Positions 51,822 to 60,371 of a DNA stretch of 64,000 bases are shown here, one piece after another. The notes beneath the pieces were generated by a model. That model was given only the letters and a program-made list of their open reading frames with translations. It did no database searches and had not been told where the DNA came from. A program made the position numbers and the translations under genes. The stretch is from Porphyrobacter sp. ULC335 (GTDB lineage: Bacteria > Pseudomonadota > Alphaproteobacteria > Sphingomonadales > Sphingomonadaceae), in contig NZ_CP078091.1 of NCBI RefSeq assembly GCF_025917005.1, positions 682,001-746,000 on the forward strand. Reading direction: 5' to 3'. The stretch's first letter is position 1. Every line of letters begins with the position of its first letter.

Positions 51822-52214
51822 TCACCGCCAGATGATGCGTCCGGCGAGTGCTATGCCTGCCAGGTTTTGCCGCCGGGGCGTCCATATCAGACGTCTCGGT
51901 CGTCCGGATGCCGCGCATTGCTCGTATTTGGCGAGGTGATCCGCGGCTGCAATCGAACCACAACGGACTGACCCACTCGCCTGCCGGATGACTTCCAGCG
52001 AGTCGCCGACCAGATCAAAATCAGGCTCGCCGAGGGATTGCGCGAGTTGGAGGGCAAGCCGGAGGGCGAGCCATTCGGCGTCGCTGCTTGTGCCGCATCC
52101 CAAATCGTCGAAGAAGTAGGTGGCACCGCGCGCGACCACGGCCGCCTCCATGACGCCGGGATTGGGTCGGCAGCCGCCGTCGAAGTAGATTTTCAGCCGT
52201 CGCCGGTAAGACAC
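51822..52214 (-). CDS. RNase H-like fold protein lacking the last catalytic acid
   Basis: A 130-residue protein that starts at GTG 52214 with AAGG upstream. It has the RNase HI opening KIYFDGGCRPNPG (first Asp), the SDAEWLALRLAL helix (Glu) and the LVGDSLEVIRQ strand (second Asp). The region where RNase H has NxxAD reads QNLAGIALAG, with Ile instead of the fourth acid. It could be inactive, or an RNA-binding relative such as the reverse transcriptase-like family (PF13456). It has no partner gene nearby. Confidence 0.7.
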   Translation of the reverse strand: MSYRRRLKIYFDGGCRPNPGVMEAAVVARGATYFFDDLGCGTSSDAEWLALRLALQLAQSLGEPDFDLVGDSLEVIRQASGSVRCGSIAAADHLAKYEQCAASGRPRRLIWTPRRQNLAGIALAGRIIWR

Positions 52215-52300
52215 CTGACCGCACCTTTTCGCAATGCGGTCGCAAGCGGGCAGTCTCCTGCGTCGATTGCGTCAGTACACGCCCGCCGCTTTCTGACCGC

Positions 52301-53539
52301 TCACCCTGCGTGAGCGGCGATCCATTCTTCCACCACCGGCGCGACCTTGGTGCGCCAGCGGCTGCCGTTGAAGATGCCGTAATGCCCCGCGCCTTCGGCC
52401 ATGTAGTAGCGCTTCTTCGCCTCGGGCAGGTTTGGCGTCAGCTTCAGCGCGGCCTTGGTCTGGCCCAGCCCTGAAATATCGTCGCGCTCGCCTTCGATGG
52501 CGAGGAGGGCTGTGTCGGTGATCTGCGTGATGTCGACCAGCTCGCCCTTGTGGCGGAACTCGCCCTTGGGGATCGAGTGCTTCTGGAACACCTCTTCGAC
52601 GGTCTGGAGATAGAATTCCGCCGTCATGTCGCAGACCGAGCGATATTCGTCGTAGAAATCCTTGGTCGCGTTGGCGCTCGCATCATCGCCCACGGTGAGG
52701 TGTTTGAACATCTCGTAGTGGCTCATCATGTGGCTCGAAAGGTTCATGCTCATGAACGCCGAAAGCTGCATGAAGCCGGGATAGACGCGGCGGCCCGCGC
52801 CCGGATACTTGTGCGGCACGGTGGCAATCACGCTCTGGCGGAACCACTCGATCGGGCGCTGCATCGCCATGTTGTTGACCACGGTGGGGCATTCGCGCGT
52901 GTCGATCGGGCCGCCCATCATGGTGAGGGTGGCAGGCGTCGCGGGCGATTTGTGCAGGTTCATCAGCGCGGTCGCGGCAAAGGCCGGGACCGAGGGCTGG
53001 CAGACCGCCATCATGTGGATGCGCTGGCCCTTGGCATCGGCGTGCACATGCTCGGCGAATTCGATCAGGTAGTCGATATATTCATCGAGATCGAAGTTCC
53101 CCGCGCTGGCCGGCACCATCTTGGCATCGGCCCAATCGGTGATGAACACATCGGCGCTTTCCAGCATCCGCTCCACCGTGCCGCGCAGCAGTGTGGCGTA
53201 ATGGCCGCTCATCGGCGCGACGATCAGCAGGCGGGGGCGGTCGGAAGGCGTGCCGTCGACGGTGAAGTGGAGCAAATCGCCAAAGGGACGCTTCAGCGCG
53301 ATGGTCTCGGTCACGGCGCGGGGCTTGCCGCCGATTTCGACCTCGGTGATGCCGAATGCGGGCTTGCCATAATGCGCGGTGGCGTGGGCGAACACGTCCA
53401 GCGCGTTGGCGACCATCGGCCCCATGCCCATGTAGCCAAACGGATTGACGGGGTTCGACAGCATTCCGGCGCTGATCGAAGCAAGCGCGCTGGCACTGTT
53501 CATCCAGCTGCGCTGGAGTTCATAGGCATGATAAAGCAT
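52301..53539 (-). CDS. phaZ: Intracellular polyhydroxybutyrate depolymerase
   Basis: A 412-residue cytoplasmic PHB depolymerase of the PhaZ1 type, an alpha/beta hydrolase that breaks down stored polymer to 3-hydroxybutyrate. It has no signal. The nucleophile is the Cys in MAVCQPSVPA, and the family sequence MSGHYATLLRGTVERML, VFITDWADAKMVP and GEFRHKGELVDITQI is clear. A final His lies in GAGHYGIFNG. ATG 53539 has GAGGT six bases upstream. A 17-bp palindrome 78 bases upstream may regulate it. Confidence 0.93.
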   Translation of the reverse strand: MLYHAYELQRSWMNSASALASISAGMLSNPVNPFGYMGMGPMVANALDVFAHATAHYGKPAFGITEVEIGGKPRAVTETIALKRPFGDLLHFTVDGTPSDRPRLLIVAPMSGHYATLLRGTVERMLESADVFITDWADAKMVPASAGNFDLDEYIDYLIEFAEHVHADAKGQRIHMMAVCQPSVPAFAATALMNLHKSPATPATLTMMGGPIDTRECPTVVNNMAMQRPIEWFRQSVIATVPHKYPGAGRRVYPGFMQLSAFMSMNLSSHMMSHYEMFKHLTVGDDASANATKDFYDEYRSVCDMTAEFYLQTVEEVFQKHSIPKGEFRHKGELVDITQITDTALLAIEGERDDISGLGQTKAALKLTPNLPEAKKRYYMAEGAGHYGIFNGSRWRTKVAPVVEEWIAAHAG

Positions 53540-53616
53540 CGGTTTACCTCAGGCGTCGAACGGTCTGGCGCCTTGTTTTGCGGCACCTTGTCGTGTCAGA
53601 TGCGCCTTTGCCGGTT

Positions 53617-53633
53617 ATTGTGCAATGCACAAT
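53617..53633. promoter_or_regulatory. Palindrome ATTGTGCA-A-TGCACAAT, possible PHB regulator site
   Basis: A perfect 8-1-8 inverted repeat in the 180-base region between phaZ and the ABC exporter gene. GC-containing TGCA palindromes are the kind of sequence bound by PhaR, which controls PHB genes in other bacteria. The site is 78 bases from the phaZ start. The link to PhaR is inference. Confidence 0.45.
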
Positions 53634-53719
53634 TGCATAGGTGGCAAACTTGCCGGGGCGAGACCGCACTGTTTTTTGCACGTGAATTTCGCTGCGTGTG
53701 CGGCTAGAGCGCAGCGACC

Positions 53720-55582
53720 ATGCACGGCGAACCCCACACGCGCGACCATAACGAAACCACGGACGAAACGCCGGGGATGGCCCAAGCCATCGTCGCCGCG
53801 CTTCCCGAGACGGCCGAACCTGCGCCGAAATCGCGCTCGCTGGGGCCCTTGCGCATGGTGTTCGGCACGGCCCTGCAATATCCGCGCGAGATCGCATTCG
53901 CGCTGGTCGCGCTGGTCATTACCTCGGCCGCGACGCTGGCGATTCCGTGGCGCTTCAAGGTGATTATCGACGAGGCCTTCACCGGCACCGCCAACACCGA
54001 CGATATCGGCCACGCCTTCCAGTACCTGCTGATGATTGTTGTGGTGCTGGGCCTCGGCACGGCAATGCGCTTCTATTTCGTGAGCTGGATCGGGGAGCGT
54101 GTGGTCGCCGATATCCGCCTGAAGGTGCAGGCCAACCTGCTGCGCCTCTCGCCCGGCTTCTACGAGGTCAACAGCCCCAAGGAAATCTCCAGCCGGATGA
54201 CCAGCGATACCGCGATCATCGAGAACGTGGTGGGGACGACCGTTTCGGTGGCGCTGCGCAACACTTTGACGGGGATTGGCGGGATCGGGTTCCTGGTCTT
54301 CCTCGCGCCGCAGCTGACCATGGGCCTGCTGATCGGCATCCCCTTGGTCATCATCCCGATTGTCTATTTCGGGCGGAAGATCCGCGCGGTTTCGCGCACC
54401 AGTCAGGACCGGATCGCCGATGTCGGCGCCTATGTGACCGAAGTGCTCTCGGCGATGAAGATCGTGCAGAGCTTCGGTCAGGAAAGCCGCGAGAGCGAGC
54501 GGTTTGCGAGCGTCGTCGAAGGCACGTTCGCCACCGCGCGGCGGCGCATTATGCTGCGCGCGGCGATGACAACGGTGGTGATCCTGCTGGTGTTCGGCGG
54601 GGTGGTGCTGGTGATGTGGCGCGGCGCGCTGGCAGTGGCGGCGGGCGAGATCAGCGGCGGCACGATCGCCGCTTTCGTCCTGACCGGCGGGCTGGTGGCG
54701 GGCGCGCTGGGCGCTTTGACCGAAGTCTATGGCGATCTGCTGCGCGGCGCGGGCGCGGCGAGCCGTTTGGCCGAGCTTCTCGAAGCCCGGCCCGAAATCG
54801 CGGCACCGGCGCGGCCCGAACGCCTGCCCGAGCCTGCCCGCGGCAGCCTGTCGTTCCGCAATGTCACCTTCCGCTATCCGGCGCGGCCCGAAACCGCGGC
54901 GCTCCACGATTTCACGCTGGAGATCGAGCCGGGCGAGACTGTCGCCATTGTCGGCCCATCGGGGGCGGGCAAGTCCACGATCTTCCAGCTGGTCGAGCGG
55001 TTCTATGATCCGCAGGTCGGCACCATCCGTCTGGATGGCGTGCCGCTGACCAGTGCCGACCCTGCCGAAATCCGCGCGCGCATCGCGCTCGTCCCGCAGG
55101 ACGGCGTGCTGTTCAGCGCCAATGCCCGCGATAACCTGCGCTATGGCAAGTGGGACGCCACCGACGAGGATATCTGGCAGGCGGCCCGCGCCGCCAATGC
55201 CGAAAGCTTCCTGCGCGCCCTGCCGCTGGGTCTCGACACCTATCTCGGCGAGGGCGGAACGCAGCTTTCGGGCGGGCAGCAACAGCGCGTCGCCATTGCC
55301 CGCGCCTTGCTGCGCGATACGCCGATCCTGCTGCTGGATGAAGCCACCAGCGCGCTGGATGCCGAAAGCGAACAGCTGGTCCAGCAGGCGCTGGAAGCGC
55401 TGATGCAGAACCGCACCACGCTGGTGATCGCCCACCGCCTCGCCACCGTGCGCGCGGCGGACCGGATCGTGGTGCTGGATGAAGGCCGGATCGTCGAACA
55501 GGGCACGCATGATGCGCTGAGCAAGGCGGGCGGGCTCTACGCACGCCTCGCGCGGCTGCAATTCGCCGACGCGGCGGCCTGA
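53720..55582 (+). CDS. ABC exporter, MsbA-related (fused permease and ATPase)
   Basis: A 620-residue half-transporter that works as a homodimer. The N-terminal 50 residues are polar, followed by six helices (about 60-340) and a nucleotide-binding domain. Walker A is GPSGAGKSTIFQ, the signature is LSGGQQQRVAIARALL, Walker B is ILLLDEATSALDAESE, and the switch His is in VIAHRLATV. It belongs to the MsbA/HlyB-like export group (TIGR02204 type); the substrate could be lipid or drug. ATG 53720 is close to the divergent phaZ promoter region. Confidence 0.92.
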   Translation: MHGEPHTRDHNETTDETPGMAQAIVAALPETAEPAPKSRSLGPLRMVFGTALQYPREIAFALVALVITSAATLAIPWRFKVIIDEAFTGTANTDDIGHAFQYLLMIVVVLGLGTAMRFYFVSWIGERVVADIRLKVQANLLRLSPGFYEVNSPKEISSRMTSDTAIIENVVGTTVSVALRNTLTGIGGIGFLVFLAPQLTMGLLIGIPLVIIPIVYFGRKIRAVSRTSQDRIADVGAYVTEVLSAMKIVQSFGQESRESERFASVVEGTFATARRRIMLRAAMTTVVILLVFGGVVLVMWRGALAVAAGEISGGTIAAFVLTGGLVAGALGALTEVYGDLLRGAGAASRLAELLEARPEIAAPARPERLPEPARGSLSFRNVTFRYPARPETAALHDFTLEIEPGETVAIVGPSGAGKSTIFQLVERFYDPQVGTIRLDGVPLTSADPAEIRARIALVPQDGVLFSANARDNLRYGKWDATDEDIWQAARAANAESFLRALPLGLDTYLGEGGTQLSGGQQQRVAIARALLRDTPILLLDEATSALDAESEQLVQQALEALMQNRTTLVIAHRLATVRAADRIVVLDEGRIVEQGTHDALSKAGGLYARLARLQFADAAA

Positions 55583-55707
55583 ACTCCGATTTCCGCTTTT
55601 CGACGAAACGCCGGACGCGCCTGACGAAGCGCAACCCTTTGCCGTGTGCATCGTTACTGTGACAGTCGGCAGAACTCTGCCCCAGCTTCTCAGGGACAAC
55701 ACCGCAC

Positions 55708-57885
55708 ATGATCCACAAATCCGTAGCCCTGCTCGGCGCGAGCCTCCTCGCGCTCGCCGCGCCGGCCTTCGCCCAAGACTCCGCCCATGACCATGAGGAT
55801 GGCGTGGAGCTGTTGCTCGAAGCCACCGATACTGCCGCTCCTGCGCCGGCCCTGCCGACCATCAGCTTTGGCAAGTGGGGCTTCGATCCGGAATACCTCG
55901 CCGCCGATGTGAAGCCGGGCGATGACTTCAACGCCTATGCCAACAAGCGCTGGATCGACGCCAACCCGCTGCCGCCCGAATTCAGCAGGATCGGCGCCTT
56001 CGTGCTGCTCGGCGAAAAGAGCACCTATGACGTCAAGGCCCTGATGGATGATCTGGCGGCGAAGGACGCGGCCTCCCTTTCGGGTGACGAACGCCGTATT
56101 CTCGATGCCTATCGCAGCTTCCTCGATACCGACGCGATCGAACAGGCGGGCCTCGCCCCGGCGCAGCCATACCTTGACCGCATCAAGAGCGCGCAGTCGC
56201 TGACCGATCTCGCCATGCTGTGGGCCGAGCCCGGCTTTGCCAGCCCGATCGGCGGCGGGGTCAGCATCGACGCCAAGCAGCCCGACCGCCACATCGCCAC
56301 AGTCGGCTTTGGCGGGCTGGGCCTGCCCGACCGCGATTACTATCTCGACACAACCGAAAAGGGCGTGGCGATCCAGGCCAAGTACAAGGCCTATCTCGCC
56401 TTCCTGCTGGGCGAGGCAGGTTATGCCGACCCGGCAGCCATGGCCGAGGCGGTCTATGCCTTCGAAGACGCCAATGCGCGCAAGGTCCAGTGGGACCGCG
56501 CGGTGCGCCGCAACCGTGACCTCACCTATAACCTGCTGACCGCAGACGAGCTGTCCGCGATCGGCGGCGAAGTGCCAGTCTCGGCGATGATCGACAAGAT
56601 CGGGATTTCAGCCAGCCCCGGCTTCGTCGTCAGCCTGATGCCGCCCACGCCCGAGGAAATCGCGCAGTACAAGCTTGATGACGCGACCCTTGCCAAGATC
56701 GGCACCGGCCTGCCGGGCATGTTCGCGCTGGTTTCGGAGACTTCGGTCGAGACGCTGAAGGCGTGGATGGTCAAGGAAATGCTCTCGGGCAATGCCGCCG
56801 TCCTGCCCGCGCGCTTCGATGCCGCCAGCTTCGAATTCTACGGCAAGACCCTGCGCGGCACGCCCGAACAGCGCCCCCGCTGGAAGCGTGCCATCGGCGA
56901 GGCGGAAGGCCTGATCGGCGAGCTGATCGGCAAGGAATATGTCGCGCGCTACTTCCCGCCCGAAAACAAGGTGGCGATGGACGAGCTGGTCGCCAACCTG
57001 CGCACCGCGCTGGGGGAATCGATCAACGAGATCACCTGGATGGGTGAAGAGACCAAGACGCAGGCCCGCGCCAAGCTGGCCAGCTTCGATCCCAAGATCG
57101 GCTACCGCCCCAATCTCGAGACCTATGACGGCCTCGCAATCACGCCGGGCGATGCCATCGCCAACCGCATGGCTGCGGCCAAGTGGCAGCAGGCCGACAA
57201 TATCGCCAAGCTCGGCCAGCCCATCGACCGCACCGAATGGGGCATGCTGCCGCAAACGGTGAATGCCTATTACAACTCGGTGAAGAACGAGATCGTCTTC
57301 CCCGCGGGCATTCTCCAGCAGCCGTTCTTCGCGCTGAGCAATGACATTGCGGTCAATTATGGCGCCATCGGCGGGGTGATCGGCCATGAAATCGGCCACG
57401 GCTTCGACGATCAGGGCTCCAAGTCCGACGCCAGCGGCGCGCTGCGCAACTGGTGGACCGATTCCGACCGCGCCGCCTTTGATACGCTCGGCAACCGGCT
57501 GGTGGCGCAGTACAACGCCTTCTGCCCGCTCGATGCCGGCGCGACCTGCGTCAATGGCCGCCTGACGCTGGGCGAGAACATCGGCGATGTCGGCGGGCTT
57601 TCGATGGCCTACCGCGCCTACAAGCTCGCCACCAAGGGCAAGGACGTGCCGGTGATCGACGGGCTGACCGGCGACCAGCGCTTCTTCCTCGCCTGGGCGC
57701 AGGTGTGGCGTTCGACCCAGCGCGAAGAGAACTACCGCAACCGCCTGCGCACCGACAGCCACAGCCCCGAGGAATACCGGGTCAACGGCGTCGTCCGCAA
57801 TCTGGACGAATGGTACGAGGCCTTCGGCGTCAAGCCCGGCGACGCGATGTACCTGCCGCCGGAAGAGCGCGTGCGGATCTGGTAG
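55708..57885 (+). CDS. Secreted M13 family metallopeptidase (neprilysin-like)
   Basis: A 725-residue secreted zinc endopeptidase. The signal peptide ends near PAFAQD. The catalytic HEIGHGFDDQG contains both His ligands, and GENIGDVGGLSMAYRAY supplies the third ligand Glu. The NAYYNSVKNEIVFPAGIL segment binds substrate. The enzyme probably cuts small peptides in the periplasm. Oddly for M13 it is not coupled to a partner. It ends 171 bases before an intrinsic terminator, with several hairpins in between. Confidence 0.95.
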   Translation: MIHKSVALLGASLLALAAPAFAQDSAHDHEDGVELLLEATDTAAPAPALPTISFGKWGFDPEYLAADVKPGDDFNAYANKRWIDANPLPPEFSRIGAFVLLGEKSTYDVKALMDDLAAKDAASLSGDERRILDAYRSFLDTDAIEQAGLAPAQPYLDRIKSAQSLTDLAMLWAEPGFASPIGGGVSIDAKQPDRHIATVGFGGLGLPDRDYYLDTTEKGVAIQAKYKAYLAFLLGEAGYADPAAMAEAVYAFEDANARKVQWDRAVRRNRDLTYNLLTADELSAIGGEVPVSAMIDKIGISASPGFVVSLMPPTPEEIAQYKLDDATLAKIGTGLPGMFALVSETSVETLKAWMVKEMLSGNAAVLPARFDAASFEFYGKTLRGTPEQRPRWKRAIGEAEGLIGELIGKEYVARYFPPENKVAMDELVANLRTALGESINEITWMGEETKTQARAKLASFDPKIGYRPNLETYDGLAITPGDAIANRMAAAKWQQADNIAKLGQPIDRTEWGMLPQTVNAYYNSVKNEIVFPAGILQQPFFALSNDIAVNYGAIGGVIGHEIGHGFDDQGSKSDASGALRNWWTDSDRAAFDTLGNRLVAQYNAFCPLDAGATCVNGRLTLGENIGDVGGLSMAYRAYKLATKGKDVPVIDGLTGDQRFFLAWAQVWRSTQREENYRNRLRTDSHSPEEYRVNGVVRNLDEWYEAFGVKPGDAMYLPPEERVRIW

Positions 57886-58056
57886 ATCCTGATCCCCCGT
57901 CCCGGGCTTGACCCGGGACCCCGCTTTCTTGTTTGCGTGCCCGCCTCCGCGGGCACGTCCTCGGCGCTGTTCCTCCGCTACGCTCCGGGCGCCTGCGGCT
58001 CGCGCGCGTGCGCTCGCGGCCCGCCCCATGGCGGGCCGAGTTGCGTGCGCCCCATT
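57886..58056. repeat. Run of perfect hairpins after the M13 gene
   Basis: Three perfect stems lie in this gene-free piece. GTCCCGGG/CCCGGGAC is at 57899-57919, and its core equals the repeat at 8692-8708. C-GTGCCCGC/GCGGGCAC-G is at 57936-57957. GGCCCGCC/GGCGGGCC is at 58018-58037. No protein gene fits. They look like dispersed palindromic elements rather than one RNA. Confidence 0.5.
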
Positions 58057-58085
58057 GGCCTGCCCCCCACCCGGGCGGGCCTTTT
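58057..58085 (+). terminator. Rho-independent terminator before uppP
   Basis: GGCCTGCCC (58057-58065) pairs with GGGCGGGCC (58073-58081), with one G-U pair, around CCCACCC, and TTTT follows. It ends 40 bases before uppP and would stop transcripts from the M13 gene. Confidence 0.65.
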
Positions 58086-58125
58086 GGTTTGACACCCCGC
58101 GCCCGCTCGTCGAAGCGTTCCGCTC

Positions 58126-58929
58126 ATGACCGATACGCTTGCCGCCATCCTCCTCGGCATCCTGGAAGGGCTGACCGAGTTCCTGCCCGTGTCCTCGACC
58201 GGACACCTGATCCTCGCCACCGAACTGCTGGGTTTCGACCAGCGTGAGTGGGAGGTGTTCAACATCGCCATCCAGCCTGCGGCGATCCTTGCGATTGTCG
58301 TGCTGTACTGGCGCACCTTCTGGGATGTGGCGAAGGGATTGTTCGGGCTCGAGAAGGGCGCGCTGAACTTTGTGCGCAATCTGCTGGTCGCGTTCTTCCC
58401 GGCGGTGATCCTCGGCCTGGCCTTTGGCGACGTGATCGAGACCATGCTGGGCAATGCCGTGCTGGTATGCTGGACGCTGATCATCGGCGGCGTCGCGATC
58501 CTTGCCATCGAACGCTGGGCCAAGCCGCCTGCCGAAGGGGCGGGCGTTTCCGGCGTGCCGCTGCGCACCGCGGTGCTGATCGGGCTGGTGCAGTGCCTTG
58601 CGATGATCCCCGGCGTCAGCCGATCGGGCGCGACGATCCTCGGCGCGATGGCCTTCGGGGTCGACCGCAAGACAGCGGCGGAATTCAGCTTCTTCCTCGC
58701 CGTGCCGACCCTGAGCGGCGCGACGGTTTACCAGTTGGCGAAATATGGATCGGACCTCACCTCCCGCGATATCGAGCTGATCGGGATCGGCTCGCTCGCG
58801 GGTTTTCTGGTCGCGCTGGTGGTGGTGAAACTGTTCGTCGCGGTGGTGACGAAAATCGGTTTCGGCCCCTTTGCATGGTACCGGATCGTGATTGGTCTGG
58901 CCGGTCTGGCGTGGCTCTCGCTGCGATAA
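58126..58929 (+). CDS. uppP: Undecaprenyl-diphosphatase
   Basis: A 267-residue membrane enzyme (BacA) that recycles undecaprenyl diphosphate to the monophosphate carrier used for peptidoglycan and polysaccharides. The two signature regions are EGLTEFLPVSSTGHLIL and PGVSRSGATILGAM. There are about eight hydrophobic helices. ATG 58126 gives normal length. Overproduction of the family raises bacitracin tolerance. It lies between an intrinsic terminator and a small membrane gene. Confidence 0.96.
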   Translation: MTDTLAAILLGILEGLTEFLPVSSTGHLILATELLGFDQREWEVFNIAIQPAAILAIVVLYWRTFWDVAKGLFGLEKGALNFVRNLLVAFFPAVILGLAFGDVIETMLGNAVLVCWTLIIGGVAILAIERWAKPPAEGAGVSGVPLRTAVLIGLVQCLAMIPGVSRSGATILGAMAFGVDRKTAAEFSFFLAVPTLSGATVYQLAKYGSDLTSRDIELIGIGSLAGFLVALVVVKLFVAVVTKIGFGPFAWYRIVIGLAGLAWLSLR

Positions 58930-59015
58930 GTGGAGCTGTGCTGGAACCAGCCGCGCCCCTGCTGGTTTGGGAGTCGGGCGGATAGGCCCGCTGCTTATCG
59001 GAGACTACGGACAAA

Positions 59016-59273
59016 ATGGCGTTGCTGGTGCTGATCGTGTTGGGGGCGACTCTGGGCTGGCTGGCCTCGATCCTCGCGCGGACCGAGGCGCCGGGCGACA
59101 TTCTGCGTCAGGTCATGCTCGGCGTGGCGGTATCGGTGGTCGCGGGCGAAATCGCCAATGACGGCACCATGATCGGCAGCCTGTCCTTCCTCAGCCTCGG
59201 CATTGCGCTGGCTGCGACGGCCGTCGCGATGGTGCTGTATCACGCCGTCGTGAGGCGCAGAGTCAAAGCGTAA
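59016..59273 (+). CDS. Small GlsB/YeaQ-type membrane protein
   Basis: An 85-residue protein with three hydrophobic helices (2-20, 35-50, 55-77) and a basic end (RRRVKA). The pattern matches the transglycosylase-associated/GlsB family of small stress membrane proteins (VLIVLGATLGWLASIL then GDILRQVMLGV). Family function is unclear. It starts 86 bases after uppP and ends just before a cluster of hairpins. Confidence 0.7.
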   Translation: MALLVLIVLGATLGWLASILARTEAPGDILRQVMLGVAVSVVAGEIANDGTMIGSLSFLSLGIALAATAVAMVLYHAVVRRRVKA

Positions 59274-59298
59274 TTTGTTTAGCCCTCACGCGCCGGGC

Positions 59299-59373
59299 GG
59301 CGGACATCCGTCCGCCTTGGCTTTCGCGGCATAAGCCGCGGCGGCCAGTCGGCCTTGCGATGCCTCCGGCATC
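59299..59373. repeat. Cluster of end-to-end hairpins between convergent genes
   Basis: Perfect stems follow each other with short loops: GGCGGAC/GTCCGCC at 59299-59316, CGCGGC/GCCGCG at 59325-59340, and GATGCC/GGCATC at 59359-59373. A minor GGCC/GGCC stem lies between the last two. They fill the gap between the GlsB-like gene and phhA and could end both transcripts, but no T-run follows. The regular layout suggests a repeat element. Confidence 0.5.
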
Positions 59374-59378
59374 GATTC

Positions 59379-60317
59379 CTAAACAGGCACCGCTCCGCTC
59401 CCCCGTCCGCCGCGCAGGTGATATTCCTGCGTTCCCCGGTGCAGCACATTGTCGACATCGATCACTGCCGAATTGGCATAGGTGAAGCCGGCCGGCAGGC
59501 TGCGGTAGAGCCGATCGAAATCGCGCTCCACCGTCTGACGGTAGAGATCGGCGAAACTCTCGATCACGAAATAGGTCGGCTGCAGATCGCTGATCACGTA
59601 ATCGGTGCGCATCACGCGGTCGACATTGAGCATGATGCGGTTGGGGCTCTCCGCCTCGACCGCAAAACGCGCCTCGGTCGGGCCTGACAGGATGCCCGCG
59701 CCGTAAGCGCGCACCTCGCCCGCTTCCTCGATCAGCCCGAATTCGACCGTGTACCAATAGAGCGCACCCAGCGCCTTGAGCCGGTTATACCGCATCGCCT
59801 TCCACCCGGCGCGGCCATATTCCTGCATGTAATCGGCATAGGTGGGGTCGGTCAGCATCGGCACGTGGCCGAACACGTCGTGGAAGACGTCCGGCTCCTC
59901 GATGTAGTCGAAGGTCTCGCGCGTGCGGATGAAATTGCCCGCAGGGAAGCGGCGGTTGGCGAGGTGCCAGAAGAATACGTGATCGGGGATCAGCATCGGC
60001 ACCGGCACGACGCTCCATCCGGTGAGCGCGCCCAGTTCCTCGGAAAGCGTGCCGAATTCCGGAATGCCGCCGCGTGACAGGTCGAGCTTGTCCAGACCGT
60101 GCAGGAATGCCGAGCACGCCCGGCCCGGCAGGACCTCCATCTGGCGGGCGAACAGATCGTCCCACACGCCGTGATCTTCCGCCGTGTAATCGGTCTGCTT
60201 CGGCTCCAGCCAGTCCGCGCCGACATGCGCAGGCCGGGCGAGCGGCGCGGTAAAGACATCGGCTGCCATGTCTGGCAGGGTGGCGAAATCGGGCGGAGAA
60301 TCTGCAAGCGTGGCCAT
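59379..60317 (-). CDS. phhA: Phenylalanine 4-monooxygenase
   Basis: A 312-residue iron and tetrahydropterin enzyme that turns phenylalanine into tyrosine. It is the bacterial single-domain form. Iron ligands are H146 and H151 in HDVFGHVPML and a Glu in WYTVEFGLIEE. Other family marks are HGVWDDLFARQ and RTDYVISDLQPTYFVI. ATG 60317 is chosen; the frame remains open upstream but is not protein-like. It is divergent from ppk2 by 54 bases. The pterin recycling gene phhB is not in the window. Confidence 0.94.
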   Translation of the reverse strand: MATLADSPPDFATLPDMAADVFTAPLARPAHVGADWLEPKQTDYTAEDHGVWDDLFARQMEVLPGRACSAFLHGLDKLDLSRGGIPEFGTLSEELGALTGWSVVPVPMLIPDHVFFWHLANRRFPAGNFIRTRETFDYIEEPDVFHDVFGHVPMLTDPTYADYMQEYGRAGWKAMRYNRLKALGALYWYTVEFGLIEEAGEVRAYGAGILSGPTEARFAVEAESPNRIMLNVDRVMRTDYVISDLQPTYFVIESFADLYRQTVERDFDRLYRSLPAGFTYANSAVIDVDNVLHRGTQEYHLRGGRGSGAVPV

Positions 60318-60371
60318 ATCGTTGCAGATGATACTACCTTCGTGGCGCGAGGACAAACGCAGGAGAGCGGC

